This document shows positions 1 through 6,892 of a DNA stretch of 39,807 bases, piece by piece. The stretch is from NCBI RefSeq assembly GCF_946190275.1, contig NZ_CAMHZQ010000018.1, positions 1-39,807 of the forward strand. Reading direction: 5' to 3'. A program made the translations under genes and the position numbers. The notes beneath the pieces are model-generated. The model was not told the origin of the DNA. It did not search any database and worked only from the letters and a program-made list of their open reading frames with translations. The stretch is from Streptococcus mitis (GTDB lineage Bacteria > Bacillota > Bacilli > Lactobacillales > Streptococcaceae). The number at the start of each line of letters is the position of its first letter. The stretch's first letter is position 1.

Positions 1-77
1 TTTTTAAATAAAATTTAATTTAGTTGTACATTTTCGAATTGTTTTTCGAATAGATAAGTAAGAGGAAAAGGAAAGGA
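1..77 (+). repeat. 77-bp direct repeat, copy 1 (promoter block)
   Basis: Bases 1-77 are identical to 127-203 (offset 126 bp). The block is AT-rich, carries two TTTTCGAA words 12 bp apart, and ends in a purine-rich ribosome-binding region. Copy 1 begins at the window edge, so it may extend further left. Each copy is followed by a start codon about 34 bases after its com-box-like word, so this looks like a duplicated promoter plus leader. Confidence 0.9.
45..52 (+). promoter_or_regulatory. Possible ComX (SigX) com-box, copy 1
   Basis: TTCGAATA differs at one base from the TACGAATA com-box/cin-box recognised by the competence sigma factor ComX. A TTTT run lies about 10 bases upstream, roughly where the T-rich element of late competence promoters sits. 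This assignment is inferred from the match and from the comAB neighbourhood. No good sigma-70 -35/-10 pair was found in the block. Confidence 0.4.
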
Positions 78-86
78 GTTTGCTTC

Positions 87-137
87 ATGTATCTACCAAT
101 TTTCTATTCATGGTACATTAAATTATTTTTTAAATAA
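87..137 (+). other. Very short ORF (16 aa) behind promoter copy 1
   Basis: An AAAGGAG ribosome-binding site lies 9-10 bases before this ATG. The ORF encodes a 16-residue hydrophobic peptide (MYLPIFYSWYIKLFFK) and stops inside the start of the second repeat copy. It has no GG leader. It may be a remnant left when a gene between the two promoter copies was lost, or a real tiny peptide; the former is more likely. Confidence 0.2.
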
Positions 138-203
138 AATTTAATTTAGTTGTACATTTTCGAATTGTTTTTCGAATAGATAAGTAAGAGGAAAAGGAAA
201 GGA
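127..203 (+). repeat. 77-bp direct repeat, copy 2 (promoter block)
   Basis: This block is identical to bases 1-77 and sits directly upstream of the first GG peptide gene. It supplies that gene's ribosome-binding region (GGAAAGGA). Full identity suggests a recent duplication or maintenance by recombination. Confidence 0.9.
171..178 (+). promoter_or_regulatory. Possible ComX (SigX) com-box, copy 2
   Basis: This is the same TTCGAATA word as in copy 1, 33 bases before the ATG at 212. If functional, it would place the following bacteriocin genes in the late competence regulon, as is known for pneumococcal cibAB. One base departs from the TACGAATA consensus. Confidence 0.42.
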
Positions 204-211
204 ATAAAATA

Positions 212-340
212 ATGAAAGAACATTACTATGGATTTGTTGAGCTAACGTCGGAAGAATTGACCGATATTCAAGGTGGAGAAAATTGGGCGAAGACCCTTGC
301 AGATTGGTACATTGGATTTCGTAGAGGTTTAGGTTTTTAG
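212..340 (+). CDS. Double-glycine-leader bacteriocin-like peptide (42 aa)
   Basis: The 42-residue product has a typical GG leader: 22 residues with the hydrophobic/acidic pattern LTSEELTDIQGG. Cleavage would release a 20-residue mature peptide (ENWAKTLADWYIGFRRGLGF) that is cationic at its C-terminus and contains a GxxxG motif (GFRRG). GG leaders are cut by C39-peptidase ABC exporters such as ComA, encoded 2 kb downstream. The next gene follows after 11 bases and encodes another GG peptide with a GxxxG motif, the pattern of class IIb two-peptide bacteriocins. The start is set by the upstream GGAAAGGA. The gene is shorter than common ORF cut-offs and easily missed. The antimicrobial role is inferred. 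Confidence 0.75.
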   Translation: MKEHYYGFVELTSEELTDIQGGENWAKTLADWYIGFRRGLGF

Positions 341-351
341 GAGGATAAGCG

Positions 352-507
352 ATGAATGAAATGAATGATAAGTATACTATTGAAGTATTAAAGGAAAGCG
401 ACTTAGCTTTGCTGGTGGGTGGTAGCAAGGAAAGTTATCAACGGGGTCTAATTACAGGTCTATTGTTACGCGGTGTATTTATTGGAACCCCATTTTTTAG
501 AAGATAA
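352..507 (+). CDS. Double-glycine-leader bacteriocin-like peptide (51 aa)
   Basis: The 51-residue product has a 24-residue leader ending LALLVGG and a 27-residue cationic mature part (SKESYQRGLITGLLLRGVFIGTPFFRR). The mature part contains GxxxG (GLITG) and two C-terminal arginines. The AGGAGG ribosome-binding site at 339-344 overlaps the stop codon of the preceding peptide gene, so the two are translationally close and certainly co-transcribed. Together they look like the two subunits of a class IIb bacteriocin. No target or immunity partner can be assigned with certainty. Confidence 0.75.
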   Translation: MNEMNDKYTIEVLKESDLALLVGGSKESYQRGLITGLLLRGVFIGTPFFRR

Positions 508-540
508 GATTTAGAAAAAATAGAACAATAGGAGAAAAAG

Positions 541-735
541 ATGACAAATTTTGACAAAATGGAGCAGAACTTTGTAGCTCTTACAGAAGAAGAGTTGGTG
601 AATGTAGATGGGGGAGCATTACCTCTTGTAGTCGCTGGAGTATCTATTTGGAAGATAGGTGCAGCAGTAGCAGGTGGAGCAGCAGCGCTTTTTGCTGGAG
701 GAGCAGCTTTGGGGTATTATGCGAATAGACCATAA
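541..735 (+). CDS. Blp/Cib-type bacteriocin precursor (64 aa)
   Basis: The 64-residue precursor has a 25-residue GG leader (VALTEEELVNVDGG). The 39-residue mature peptide is rich in Ala and Gly, with AAVAGGAAALFAGGAALG providing several GxxxG-like packing motifs and one membrane-spanning stretch. This is the composition of class II pneumocin peptides of the Blp/Cib kind. AGGAGA lies 6 bases before the ATG. The gene is followed by a two-helix membrane protein, as expected for a bacteriocin-immunity pair. Export and leader cleavage by ComAB or another C39 transporter are inferred from the leader. Confidence 0.82.
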   Translation: MTNFDKMEQNFVALTEEELVNVDGGALPLVVAGVSIWKIGAAVAGGAAALFAGGAALGYYANRP

Positions 736-762
736 TCTGATTGTAGTCAGAGAGGCATTTCT

Positions 763-963
763 ATGTTTTTAAAAAAAGAAGTGATATTATTAGGGGTATT
801 GTTATCGATACGTATTATTTTTACTATCGTTCAAATTTTAATTGACTATAAAATATTATCTGGACAGTATAGTGTAAATTTTATGGATATTTCAGAAGTA
901 TTTACTTATCCAATACTCGTTTTAATCATTTACATAGCAATGAAATATAATACAAAGGAGTAA
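763..963 (+). CDS. Small membrane protein, putative bacteriocin immunity
   Basis: The 66-residue protein has two predicted transmembrane helices (about residues 5-28 and 43-61) and a charged C-terminus. It lies 27 bases after the Ala/Gly-rich bacteriocin gene, and its end almost touches the next GG peptide gene. Small polytopic proteins in this position of Blp-type loci usually protect the producer. No family was recognised, so immunity is inferred from context and topology only. The ribosome-binding site (GAGAGG) is weak. Confidence 0.6.
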   Translation: MFLKKEVILLGVLLSIRIIFTIVQILIDYKILSGQYSVNFMDISEVFTYPILVLIIYIAMKYNTKE

Positions 964-971
964 TGACGAAT

Positions 972-1139
972 ATGAACTTAGAACAATTTTATCAATTATC
1001 TGACGATGAATTAGTGGGAACAAAAGGTGGTTTTGGTCTTGCGGAAGCAGTTGGGATTGCAGGAGTACTGAATGCTGCTGTACAAATTTTTAATGCTGGT
1101 TACACATTTGGTTCAGATTTGGCTCGTCGTGGGCGTTAG
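972..1139 (+). CDS. Double-glycine-leader bacteriocin-like peptide (55 aa)
   Basis: The 55-residue precursor has a 20-residue leader (MNLEQFYQLSDDELVGTKGG). The 35-residue mature part begins FGLAEAVGIAGVL and ends in a basic LARRGR tail. AAAGGAG (954-960) overlaps the end of the preceding gene and supports this ATG. The next gene starts 4 bases after its stop, so the two form a translationally coupled pair. A broken relative of the same peptide lies at 1947-2060. The antimicrobial function is inferred from the leader and mature composition. Confidence 0.75.
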   Translation: MNLEQFYQLSDDELVGTKGGFGLAEAVGIAGVLNAAVQIFNAGYTFGSDLARRGR

Positions 1140-1142
1140 ATA

Positions 1143-1358
1143 ATGAACAACCGCAACCTTAATCTCAATACATTGTTACCTAAACTAGCCACGATATGTC
1201 CTTTGTTGGGAATAACTCTTAATGTCGCGCTTCATGTGATTCGTACAGGTTCGTTAGTATCCTTTAATTGGCAATGGACTTTAGTTGGTTTGCTTTTCGC
1301 AGGATATTTTGGTATTTTTCGCAAAGATTTGTCAAAAAATAATCAAAATCATAAATGA
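1143..1358 (+). CDS. Small membrane protein, putative bacteriocin immunity
   Basis: The 71-residue protein has two hydrophobic helices (about 16-36 and 42-60) and a Lys/Asn-rich C-terminus. It starts 4 bases after the stop of a GG peptide gene and has no separate ribosome-binding site, so translation is probably coupled. Topology and position resemble pneumocin immunity proteins such as the PncE type, but no diagnostic motif was seen. Confidence 0.6.
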   Translation: MNNRNLNLNTLLPKLATICPLLGITLNVALHVIRTGSLVSFNWQWTLVGLLFAGYFGIFRKDLSKNNQNHK

Positions 1359-1438
1359 AGAACATGAATCAAAAGGATTTTGTGTATGTGAATGGTAGCG
1401 TTTTTCCGCCATTCTTGTCAGGTAATTAGGAGTCTATT

Positions 1439-1618
1439 ATGAAACAATTCTTATTAGGTTTTGCTGAAGGGTATTTTACCGTATCACTCATTATCTACAT
1501 CGCAACGTATTTGATTTTGAAAAATCCAATCAATACCCTATTTTATCCAGAAATTTACCCTGTTTTATTTGGGCTCTTTTATCTAGGATATAAGGTCAAT
1601 AAAAAGCAAGTAGAGTGA
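1439..1618 (+). CDS. Small membrane protein (59 aa), bacteriocin-locus type
   Basis: The reading frame of 59 residues has two membrane helices (about 10-28 and 38-53) and a basic tail (YKVNKKQVE). AGGAG lies 6 bases before the ATG. It is one of three consecutive small membrane proteins in the locus and may be an orphan immunity gene whose cognate bacteriocin is lost or encoded elsewhere. The function is inferred from location and topology only. Confidence 0.55.
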   Translation: MKQFLLGFAEGYFTVSLIIYIATYLILKNPINTLFYPEIYPVLFGLFYLGYKVNKKQVE

Positions 1619-1672
1619 GCAGTTAAGAATGACTAGAGTATAATCTCAGAATGCATCACATCGGAGTTTAAT

Positions 1673-1879
1673 ATGAAATTCGTTAAATCAGTATTGAAAG
1701 TTTTGCCTGAAATCATGGTATTACTTAGTTCAATGTCTTATATAATCATCAGATTAGTAGCTGACATAAATAAAGTATCTTTACCTACTTGGTTTAATAG
1801 TTTCAATATACCAACGATTGCATTATTTATGATGGTCTTCATTCTTTTATACAGAAGTAAAGAAAAAAAGAATAGATAA
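1673..1879 (+). CDS. Small membrane protein, putative bacteriocin immunity
   Basis: The 68-residue protein has two hydrophobic segments (about 8-30 and 44-60) and a charged end (YRSKEKKNR). CGGAG precedes the ATG by 8 bases. It lies upstream of a decayed GG peptide gene, so it may be a surviving immunity partner. No family was recognised. Confidence 0.55.
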   Translation: MKFVKSVLKVLPEIMVLLSSMSYIIIRLVADINKVSLPTWFNSFNIPTIALFMMVFILLYRSKEKKNR

Positions 1880-1946
1880 ATTTGAAGCAGTAGACGCTCT
1901 ATGGGGAATAGGTGTTTTATAGTAACGAATCAAAAAAGGAGTAACT

Positions 1947-2060
1947 ATGAATCGTAATTTAGAACGGTGTTATCTATTCTGACCATGAATAGATTATACC
2001 AGAGGTGGCTTAGGAATAGCAGGGACATTAGTAATTGAAGTAATAAATAGGATGTCGTAA
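1947..2060 (+). pseudogene. Decayed double-glycine bacteriocin precursor
   Basis: A perfect AAGGAG and ATG begin MNRNLERCYLF, then the frame hits a stop. After a frameshift, DNA matching the 972-1139 peptide continues: a CTGACCATGAATAG stretch like its leader, then RGGLGIAGTLVIEVINRMS and a stop, where GG would be the cleavage site. The remains resemble the intact FGLAEAVGIAGVL peptide upstream, so this is a broken paralogue, not a working gene. Confidence 0.7.
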
Positions 2061-2143
2061 ATGTTACTATCAATGATTTATTTGTCCCAAGCTTGCCTAG
2101 GGTGACAGTAAAACATCAATTTCCTTTCATACCATATTTTTAG

Positions 2144-2174
2144 TAGGTAGGACGTTTGTTCTGCCTATTTTTTT
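2144..2174 (+). terminator. Rho-independent terminator of the bacteriocin locus
   Basis: A 10-bp stem (TAGGTAGGAC / GTTCTGCCTA, two G-T pairs) with a 4-base loop is followed by seven T residues. It closes the bacteriocin transcript and separates it from the comAB promoter that starts a few bases later. Confidence 0.8.
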
Positions 2175-2185
2175 ATCTAAAAAGT

Positions 2186-2215
2186 GCAGTTGGGAGGGGG
2201 ATAGGCGCATTTGGG
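2186..2215 (+). promoter_or_regulatory. ComE-box direct repeat of the comAB promoter
   Basis: Two imperfect 9-bp direct repeats, GCAGTTGGG (2186-2194) and GCATTTGGG (2207-2215), are separated by exactly 12 bases. This spacing is that of the response regulator ComE binding sites in early competence promoters. A plausible -10 (TAAGAT, 2248-2253) follows. ComE-P would activate comAB here in response to the competence peptide. Spacing and core bases are seen; the binding is inferred from the family. Confidence 0.75.
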
Positions 2216-2272
2216 GAGGAAGTCCAGTTTTTGTTTGGTGATTGGGGTAAGATAGTTGTTATCAGATGAGTT

Positions 2273-2416
2273 TATACTCTTCGAAAATCAAATTCAAACC
2301 ACGTCAACGTCGCCACCGTATATATGTTACTGACTTCGTCAGTTCTATCTACAACCTCAAAACAGTGTTTTGAGTAGCCTGCGGCTAGTTTACTCTTTGA
2401 TTTTCATTTAGTATTA
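2273..2416 (+). repeat. BOX element (boxA-boxB-boxC)
   Basis: This interspersed pneumococcal repeat begins ATACTCTTCGAAAATC and ends TTTGATTTTCATTTAGTATTA. The boxA part carries the complement of the well-known BOXA1R primer region (GGCGACGnTGACG). A boxB unit (GTTACTGACTTCGTCAG through CAAAACAGTGTTTTGAG) is present. boxC is shortened by about 9 bases compared with the copy at 12302. The element lies inside the comAB leader, between the ComE site and the comA start, where it can fold in the mRNA. BOX elements at comAB have been reported to tune competence. Confidence 0.9.
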
Positions 2417-2432
2417 GAAAAAGGAGATGAAT

Positions 2433-4586
2433 ATGAAATTTGGGAAACGTCACTATCGTCCGCAGGTGGATCAGATGGACTGCGGTGTAGCTTCATTAGC
2501 CATGGTTTTTGGCTACTATGGTAGTTACTATTCTTTGGCTCACTTACGAGAATTGGCCAAGACGACCATGGATGGGACGACGGCTTTGGGCTTGGTCAAG
2601 GTGGCAGAGGAGATTGGTTTTGAGACGCGGGCCATTAAGGCGGATATGACGCTCTTTGACTTGCCAGATTTGACTTTTCCTTTTGTTGCCCATGTGCTTA
2701 AGGAAGGAAAATTGCTCCACTACTATGTGGTGACTGGGCAGGATAGGGATAGCATTCATATTGCCGATCCAGATCCTGGGGTGAAATTGACCAAACTGCC
2801 ACGTGAGCGTTTTGCTGAAGAATGGACAGGAGTGACCCTTTTTATGGCACCTAGTCCAGACTACAAGCCTCATAAGGATCAAAAGAATGGCCTGCTCTCT
2901 TTTATCCCTATATTAGTGAAGCAGCGTGGCTTGATTGCTAATATCGTTTTGGCAACACTCTTGGTAACCTTGATTAACATTGTGGGTTCTTATTATCTGC
3001 AGTCTATCATTGATACCTATGTGCCAGATCAGATGCGTTCGACGCTGGGGATTATTTCTATTGGGCTGGTCATTGTCTACATCCTTCAGCAGGTCTTGTC
3101 TTATGCTCAGGAGTATCTCTTACTTGTTTTGGGGCAACGCTTGTCGATTGATGTGATTTTGTCCTATATCAAGCATGTTTTTCACCTGCCTATGTCCTTC
3201 TTTGCGACACGCAGGACAGGGGAAATCGTGTCTCGTTTTACAGATGCTAACAGTATCATTGATGCGCTAGCTTCGACCATCCTTTCGATTTTCCTAGATG
3301 TGTCAACAGTTGTCATTATTTCCCTTGTTTTATTTTCACAAAATACCAATCTCTTTTTCATGACCTTATTGGCACTTCCTATCTATACAGTGATTATCTT
3401 TGCCTTTATGAAGCCGTTTGAAAAGATGAATCGGGATACCATGGAAGCCAATGCGGTTCTGTCTTCTTCTATCATTGAGGACATCAACGGTATTGAGACT
3501 ATCAAGTCTTTGACCAGTGAAAGTCAACGTTACCAAAAGATTGACAAGGAATTTGTAGATTATCTGAAGAAATCCTTTACCTATAGTCGGGCAGAGAGTC
3601 AGCAAAAGGCTCTGAAAAAGGTTGCCCATCTCTTGCTCAATGTCGGCATTCTCTGGATGGGGGCTGTTCTGGTCATGGATGGCAAGATGAGTTTGGGGCA
3701 GTTGATTACCTATAATACCTTGCTGGTTTACTTTACCAATCCTTTGGAGAATATCATCAACCTGCAAACTAAGCTTCAGACAGCGCAGGTTGCCAATAAC
3801 CGTCTGAATGAGGTTTATCTGGTAGCTTCTGAGTTTGAGGAGAAGAAAACAGTTGAGGATCTGAGCTTGATGAAGGGAGATATGACCTTCAAGCAGGTTT
3901 ACTACAAGTATGGCTATGGTCGAGATGTCTTGTCAGACATCAATTTGACCATTCCCCAAGGTTCTAAGGTGGCTTTTGTGGGAATTTCAGGGTCAGGTAA
4001 GACGACCTTGGCCAAGATGATGGTTAATTTTTACGACCCAAGTCAGGGAGAGATTAGTCTGGGTGGTGTCAATCTCAATCAGATTGATAAAAAGGCTCTG
4101 CGTCAGTATATCAACTATCTGCCTCAACAGCCTTATGTCTTTAACGGAACGATTTTGGAGAATCTTCTCCTTGGGGCCAAGGAAGGGACGACTCAAGAGG
4201 ATATCTTACGGGCGGTCGAGTTGGCAGAGATTCGGGAGGACATTGAGCGCATGCCACTGAATTACCAGACAGAATTGACTTCGGATGGGGCAGGAATCTC
4301 AGGTGGTCAACGTCAGAGAATTGCTCTGGCGCGTGCTCTCTTGACAGATGCGCCGGTCTTGATTTTGGATGAAGCGACCAGCAGTTTGGATATTTTGACA
4401 GAGAAGCGAATTGTAGATAATCTCATGGCTTTAGATAAGACCTTGATTTTCATCGCCCACCGCTTGACCATTGCTGAGCGGACAGAGAAGGTGGTTGTCT
4501 TGGATCAGGGCAAGATTGTTGAAGAAGGAAAGCATGCTGATTTGCTTGCACGGGGTGGATTTTACGCCCATTTGGTGAATAGCTAG
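2433..4586 (+). CDS. comA: ComA: competence-peptide ABC exporter with C39 peptidase
   Basis: This membrane ABC transporter cleaves GG leaders and exports the competence peptide; it may also export the GG bacteriocins encoded upstream. The product is 717 residues, the expected ComA length. The N-terminal C39 peptidase has catalytic Cys17, His96 (LLHYY) and Asp112 (IADPD). A six-helix membrane domain follows (about 160-430). The ATPase has Walker A (GISGSGKTT), signature (ISGGQRQR) and Walker B (VLILDEATSSLD). An ATG six bases earlier directly abuts AAGGAG, so the ATG at 2433, with proper spacing, is preferred. comB follows after 12 bases. Expression is expected under ComE control. Confidence 0.97.
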   Translation: MKFGKRHYRPQVDQMDCGVASLAMVFGYYGSYYSLAHLRELAKTTMDGTTALGLVKVAEEIGFETRAIKADMTLFDLPDLTFPFVAHVLKEGKLLHYYVVTGQDRDSIHIADPDPGVKLTKLPRERFAEEWTGVTLFMAPSPDYKPHKDQKNGLLSFIPILVKQRGLIANIVLATLLVTLINIVGSYYLQSIIDTYVPDQMRSTLGIISIGLVIVYILQQVLSYAQEYLLLVLGQRLSIDVILSYIKHVFHLPMSFFATRRTGEIVSRFTDANSIIDALASTILSIFLDVSTVVIISLVLFSQNTNLFFMTLLALPIYTVIIFAFMKPFEKMNRDTMEANAVLSSSIIEDINGIETIKSLTSESQRYQKIDKEFVDYLKKSFTYSRAESQQKALKKVAHLLLNVGILWMGAVLVMDGKMSLGQLITYNTLLVYFTNPLENIINLQTKLQTAQVANNRLNEVYLVASEFEEKKTVEDLSLMKGDMTFKQVYYKYGYGRDVLSDINLTIPQGSKVAFVGISGSGKTTLAKMMVNFYDPSQGEISLGGVNLNQIDKKALRQYINYLPQQPYVFNGTILENLLLGAKEGTTQEDILRAVELAEIREDIERMPLNYQTELTSDGAGISGGQRQRIALARALLTDAPVLILDEATSSLDILTEKRIVDNLMALDKTLIFIAHRLTIAERTEKVVVLDQGKIVEEGKHADLLARGGFYAHLVNS

Positions 4587-4598
4587 AAAGAGGAGAGG

Positions 4599-5948
4599 AT
4601 GAAACCAGAATTTTTAGAAAGTGCGGAGTTTTATAATCGTCGTTACCATAATTTTTCCAGTCGGGTGATTGTCCCTATGTCCCTTCTGCTCGTGTTTTTG
4701 CTTGGATTTGCAACATTTGCAGAGAAGGAGATGAGCTTGTCTACTAGAGCTACTGTCGAGCCAAGTCGTATCCTTGCAAATATCCAGTCAACTAGCAACA
4801 ATCGCATTCTTGTCAATCATTTGGAAGAAAATAAGCTGGTTAAAAAGGGAGAACTGTTAGTTCAATATCAGGAAGGGGCAGAGGGTGTCCAAGCGGAGTC
4901 TTATGCCAGTCAGTTGGACATGCTCAAGGATCAAAAAAAGCAATTGGAGTATTTGCAGAAGAGCTTGCAAGAAGGGGAGAACCACTTTCCAGAGGAGGAT
5001 AAGTTTGGCTACCAAGCCACCTTTCGCGACTACATCAGTCAAGCAGGCAGTCTTAGGGCTAGTACATCGCAACAAAATGAGACCATCGCATCCCAGAATG
5101 CAGCAGCTAGCCAAACCCAAGTCGAAATCGGCAACCTCATCAGTCAAACAGAGGCTAAAATTCGCGATTACCAGACAGCTAAGTCAGCTATTGAAACAGG
5201 TGCTTCCTTGGACAGTCAGAATCTAGCCTATTCTCTCTACCAGTCCTACAAGTCTCAGGGTGAGGAAAATCCGCAAGCTAAAGCTCAGGCAGTTGCGCAG
5301 GTTGAAGCGCAGCTTTCTCAGTTAGAATCTAGTCTTGCTACTTACCGTGTTCAGTATGCAGGTTCAGGTACCCAGCAAGCCTATGCGTCAGGCTTAAGCA
5401 GTCAATTGGAGTCTCTCAAATCACAACACTTGGCAAAGGTTGGTCAGGAATTGACCCTACTAGCCCAGAAAATCTTGGAGGCAGAGTCAGGTAAGAAGGT
5501 TCAGGGAAATCTTTTAGACAAGGGGAAAATTACGGCGAGTGAGGATGGGGTGCTTCATCTTAATCCTGAAACCAGTGATTCTACCATGGTTGCAGAAGGT
5601 ACCCTACTAGGTCAACTCTATCCATCCTTGGAAAGAGAAGGCAAAGCCAAACTAACAGCTTATCTAAGTTCAAAAGATGTTGCTAGAGTCAAGATTGGGG
5701 ACTCTGTTCGCTATACTACGACTCATGATGCCAAGAATCAACTTTTCCTAGATTCTACTATTACAAGTATTGATGCGACAGCTACTAAGACTGAAAAAGG
5801 GAATTTCTTTAAAATCGAGGCGGAGACTAATCTAACTTCTGAGCAGGCTGAAAAACTTCGTTACGGGGTGGAAGGTCGCCTACAGATGATTACGGGCAAG
5901 AAAAGTTACCTACGTTATTATTTGGATCAATTTTTGAACAAAGAATAA
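4599..5948 (+). CDS. comB: ComB: accessory subunit of the ComA exporter
   Basis: The 449-residue membrane-fusion-type protein works with ComA to secrete the processed competence peptide. It has one N-terminal transmembrane segment (about residues 21-42), then a long Gln/Ala/Ser-rich coiled-coil region (about 95-290) and a C-terminal beta-rich part, as in the bacteriocin-secretion accessory/HlyD-like family. GAGGAG precedes the ATG. It is co-transcribed with comA and ends at a terminator. Confidence 0.96.
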   Translation: MKPEFLESAEFYNRRYHNFSSRVIVPMSLLLVFLLGFATFAEKEMSLSTRATVEPSRILANIQSTSNNRILVNHLEENKLVKKGELLVQYQEGAEGVQAESYASQLDMLKDQKKQLEYLQKSLQEGENHFPEEDKFGYQATFRDYISQAGSLRASTSQQNETIASQNAAASQTQVEIGNLISQTEAKIRDYQTAKSAIETGASLDSQNLAYSLYQSYKSQGEENPQAKAQAVAQVEAQLSQLESSLATYRVQYAGSGTQQAYASGLSSQLESLKSQHLAKVGQELTLLAQKILEAESGKKVQGNLLDKGKITASEDGVLHLNPETSDSTMVAEGTLLGQLYPSLEREGKAKLTAYLSSKDVARVKIGDSVRYTTTHDAKNQLFLDSTITSIDATATKTEKGNFFKIEAETNLTSEQAEKLRYGVEGRLQMITGKKSYLRYYLDQFLNKE

Positions 5949-5977
5949 TGTTCGTGTTTTTAGAGTTAAATGATTTT

Positions 5978-6011
5978 AAAACTGTGAGAAATATACTTCT
6001 TGCAGTTTTTT
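5978..6011 (+). terminator. Terminator of comAB
   Basis: A 13-bp stem (AAAACTGTGAGAA / TTCTTGCAGTTTT, with two G-T pairs) with a 6-base loop is followed by T-rich DNA. It separates comAB from the purine promoter. Confidence 0.75.
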
Positions 6012-6040
6012 CTTTACGATCCTTGCTTTGCATTTGCTGT

Positions 6041-6085
6041 TTATTCGGTTAAATTCTTGTAATTTTAGGTTTTTTATGGTAGAAT
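6041..6085 (+). promoter_or_regulatory. Promoter of the purine operon with possible PurBox
   Basis: TTGTAA (6057-6062) and TAGAAT (6080-6085) are 17 bases apart, and a TG one base before the -10 gives an extended -10. Just upstream, the minus strand of 6041-6054 reads ATTTAACCGAATAA, a partial match (about 10 of 13) to the lactococcal/streptococcal PurBox AWWWCCGAACWWT bound by PurR. The promoter call is firm; PurR control is probable from the pathway but the box is degenerate. Confidence 0.7.
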
Positions 6086-6117
6086 GTGCTCAAGTAATAC
6101 GAAAGGCGAACTTTAAA

Positions 6118-6825
6118 ATGTCAAAACAATTGATCTATTCGGGAAAAGCTAAAGATATCTATACAACTGAGGATGAAAATCTTATTATTTCAACTTACAA
6201 GGACCAGGCGACTGCTTTCAATGGTGTCAAGAAGGAGCAGATTGCGGGTAAGGGAGTGTTGAATAATCAGATTTCATCTTTTATTTTTGAGAAATTAAAT
6301 GCGGCTGGTGTGGCGACTCACTTTGTGGAGAAACTTTCAGATACGGAACAACTCAATAAAAAGGTGGAAATCATTCCTTTGGAAGTCGTGCTTCGCAACT
6401 ACACGGCTGGTTCCTTTTCAAAACGTTTTGGTGTAGACGAAGGAATCGCATTTGAGACTCCGATTGTTGAATTTTACTACAAAAATGATGATTTGGATGA
6501 TCCATTCATCAATGATGAGCATGTGAAATTTCTACAGATTGCGGATGACCAGCAGATTGCCTACTTGAAGGAAGAAACCCGTCGTATCAATGAACTTTTG
6601 AAAGTCTGGTTTACTGAGATTGGGCTTAAGTTGATTGACTTTAAGCTAGAGTTCGGTTTTGATAAGGATGGCAAGATTATCTTAGCAGATGAATTTTCAC
6701 CAGATAACTGTCGCTTGTGGGATGCGGATGGCAACCACATGGATAAGGATGTTTTCCGTAGAGGATTGGGAGAACTAACAGACGTTTACGAAGTTGTCTG
6801 GGAGAAGTTGCAAGAGTTGGAATAA
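6118..6825 (+). CDS. purC: PurC: SAICAR synthetase
   Basis: Phosphoribosylaminoimidazole-succinocarboxamide synthase joins aspartate to CAIR, step 7 of IMP synthesis. The product is 235 residues with the N-terminal nucleotide-binding motif YSGKAKDIY and the conserved [12 protein letters not shown] and [12 protein letters not shown] segments. The frame is open upstream to 6028, but the promoter -10 lies at 6080 and a GAAAGG site precedes the ATG at 6118, so 6118 is the start. It is the first gene of the purine operon. Confidence 0.97.
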   Translation: MSKQLIYSGKAKDIYTTEDENLIISTYKDQATAFNGVKKEQIAGKGVLNNQISSFIFEKLNAAGVATHFVEKLSDTEQLNKKVEIIPLEVVLRNYTAGSFSKRFGVDEGIAFETPIVEFYYKNDDLDDPFINDEHVKFLQIADDQQIAYLKEETRRINELLKVWFTEIGLKLIDFKLEFGFDKDGKIILADEFSPDNCRLWDADGNHMDKDVFRRGLGELTDVYEVVWEKLQELE

Positions 6826-6892
6826 TCTATTTGCAAGATTCTCAAGGTCATTTGGAAACATTGCAAGAGCTGAAATAAAGGAATAAGGATTG

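Noticed and set aside
28..50. The two TTTTCGAA words in the 77-bp repeat as a ComE or BlpR site
   Set aside because: Their spacing is 12 bp centre to centre, not the 21-bp period of ComE/BlpR direct repeats, and the core bases do not match.
141..428. 95-codon minus-strand ORF at the left end
   Set aside because: It runs antisense through the promoter repeat and both GG peptide genes and has no recognisable features.
965..972. GACGAATA, another near com-box
   Set aside because: It overlaps the start codon of the GG peptide at 972, so it cannot be that gene's promoter; likely coincidence.
1364..1429. 21-codon ORF (MNQKDFVYVNG...) between two membrane-protein genes
   Set aside because: No GG site, no clear ribosome-binding site, and no resemblance to the neighbouring peptides; probably chance.
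1924..1931. AACGAATC as a possible com-box before the decayed peptide
   Set aside because: Two mismatches to the consensus and it precedes a pseudogene; too weak.
6102..6114. AAAGGCGAACTTT as a PurBox
   Set aside because: It overlaps the purC ribosome-binding site and has two mismatches in the core half; position unsuitable for PurR activation.
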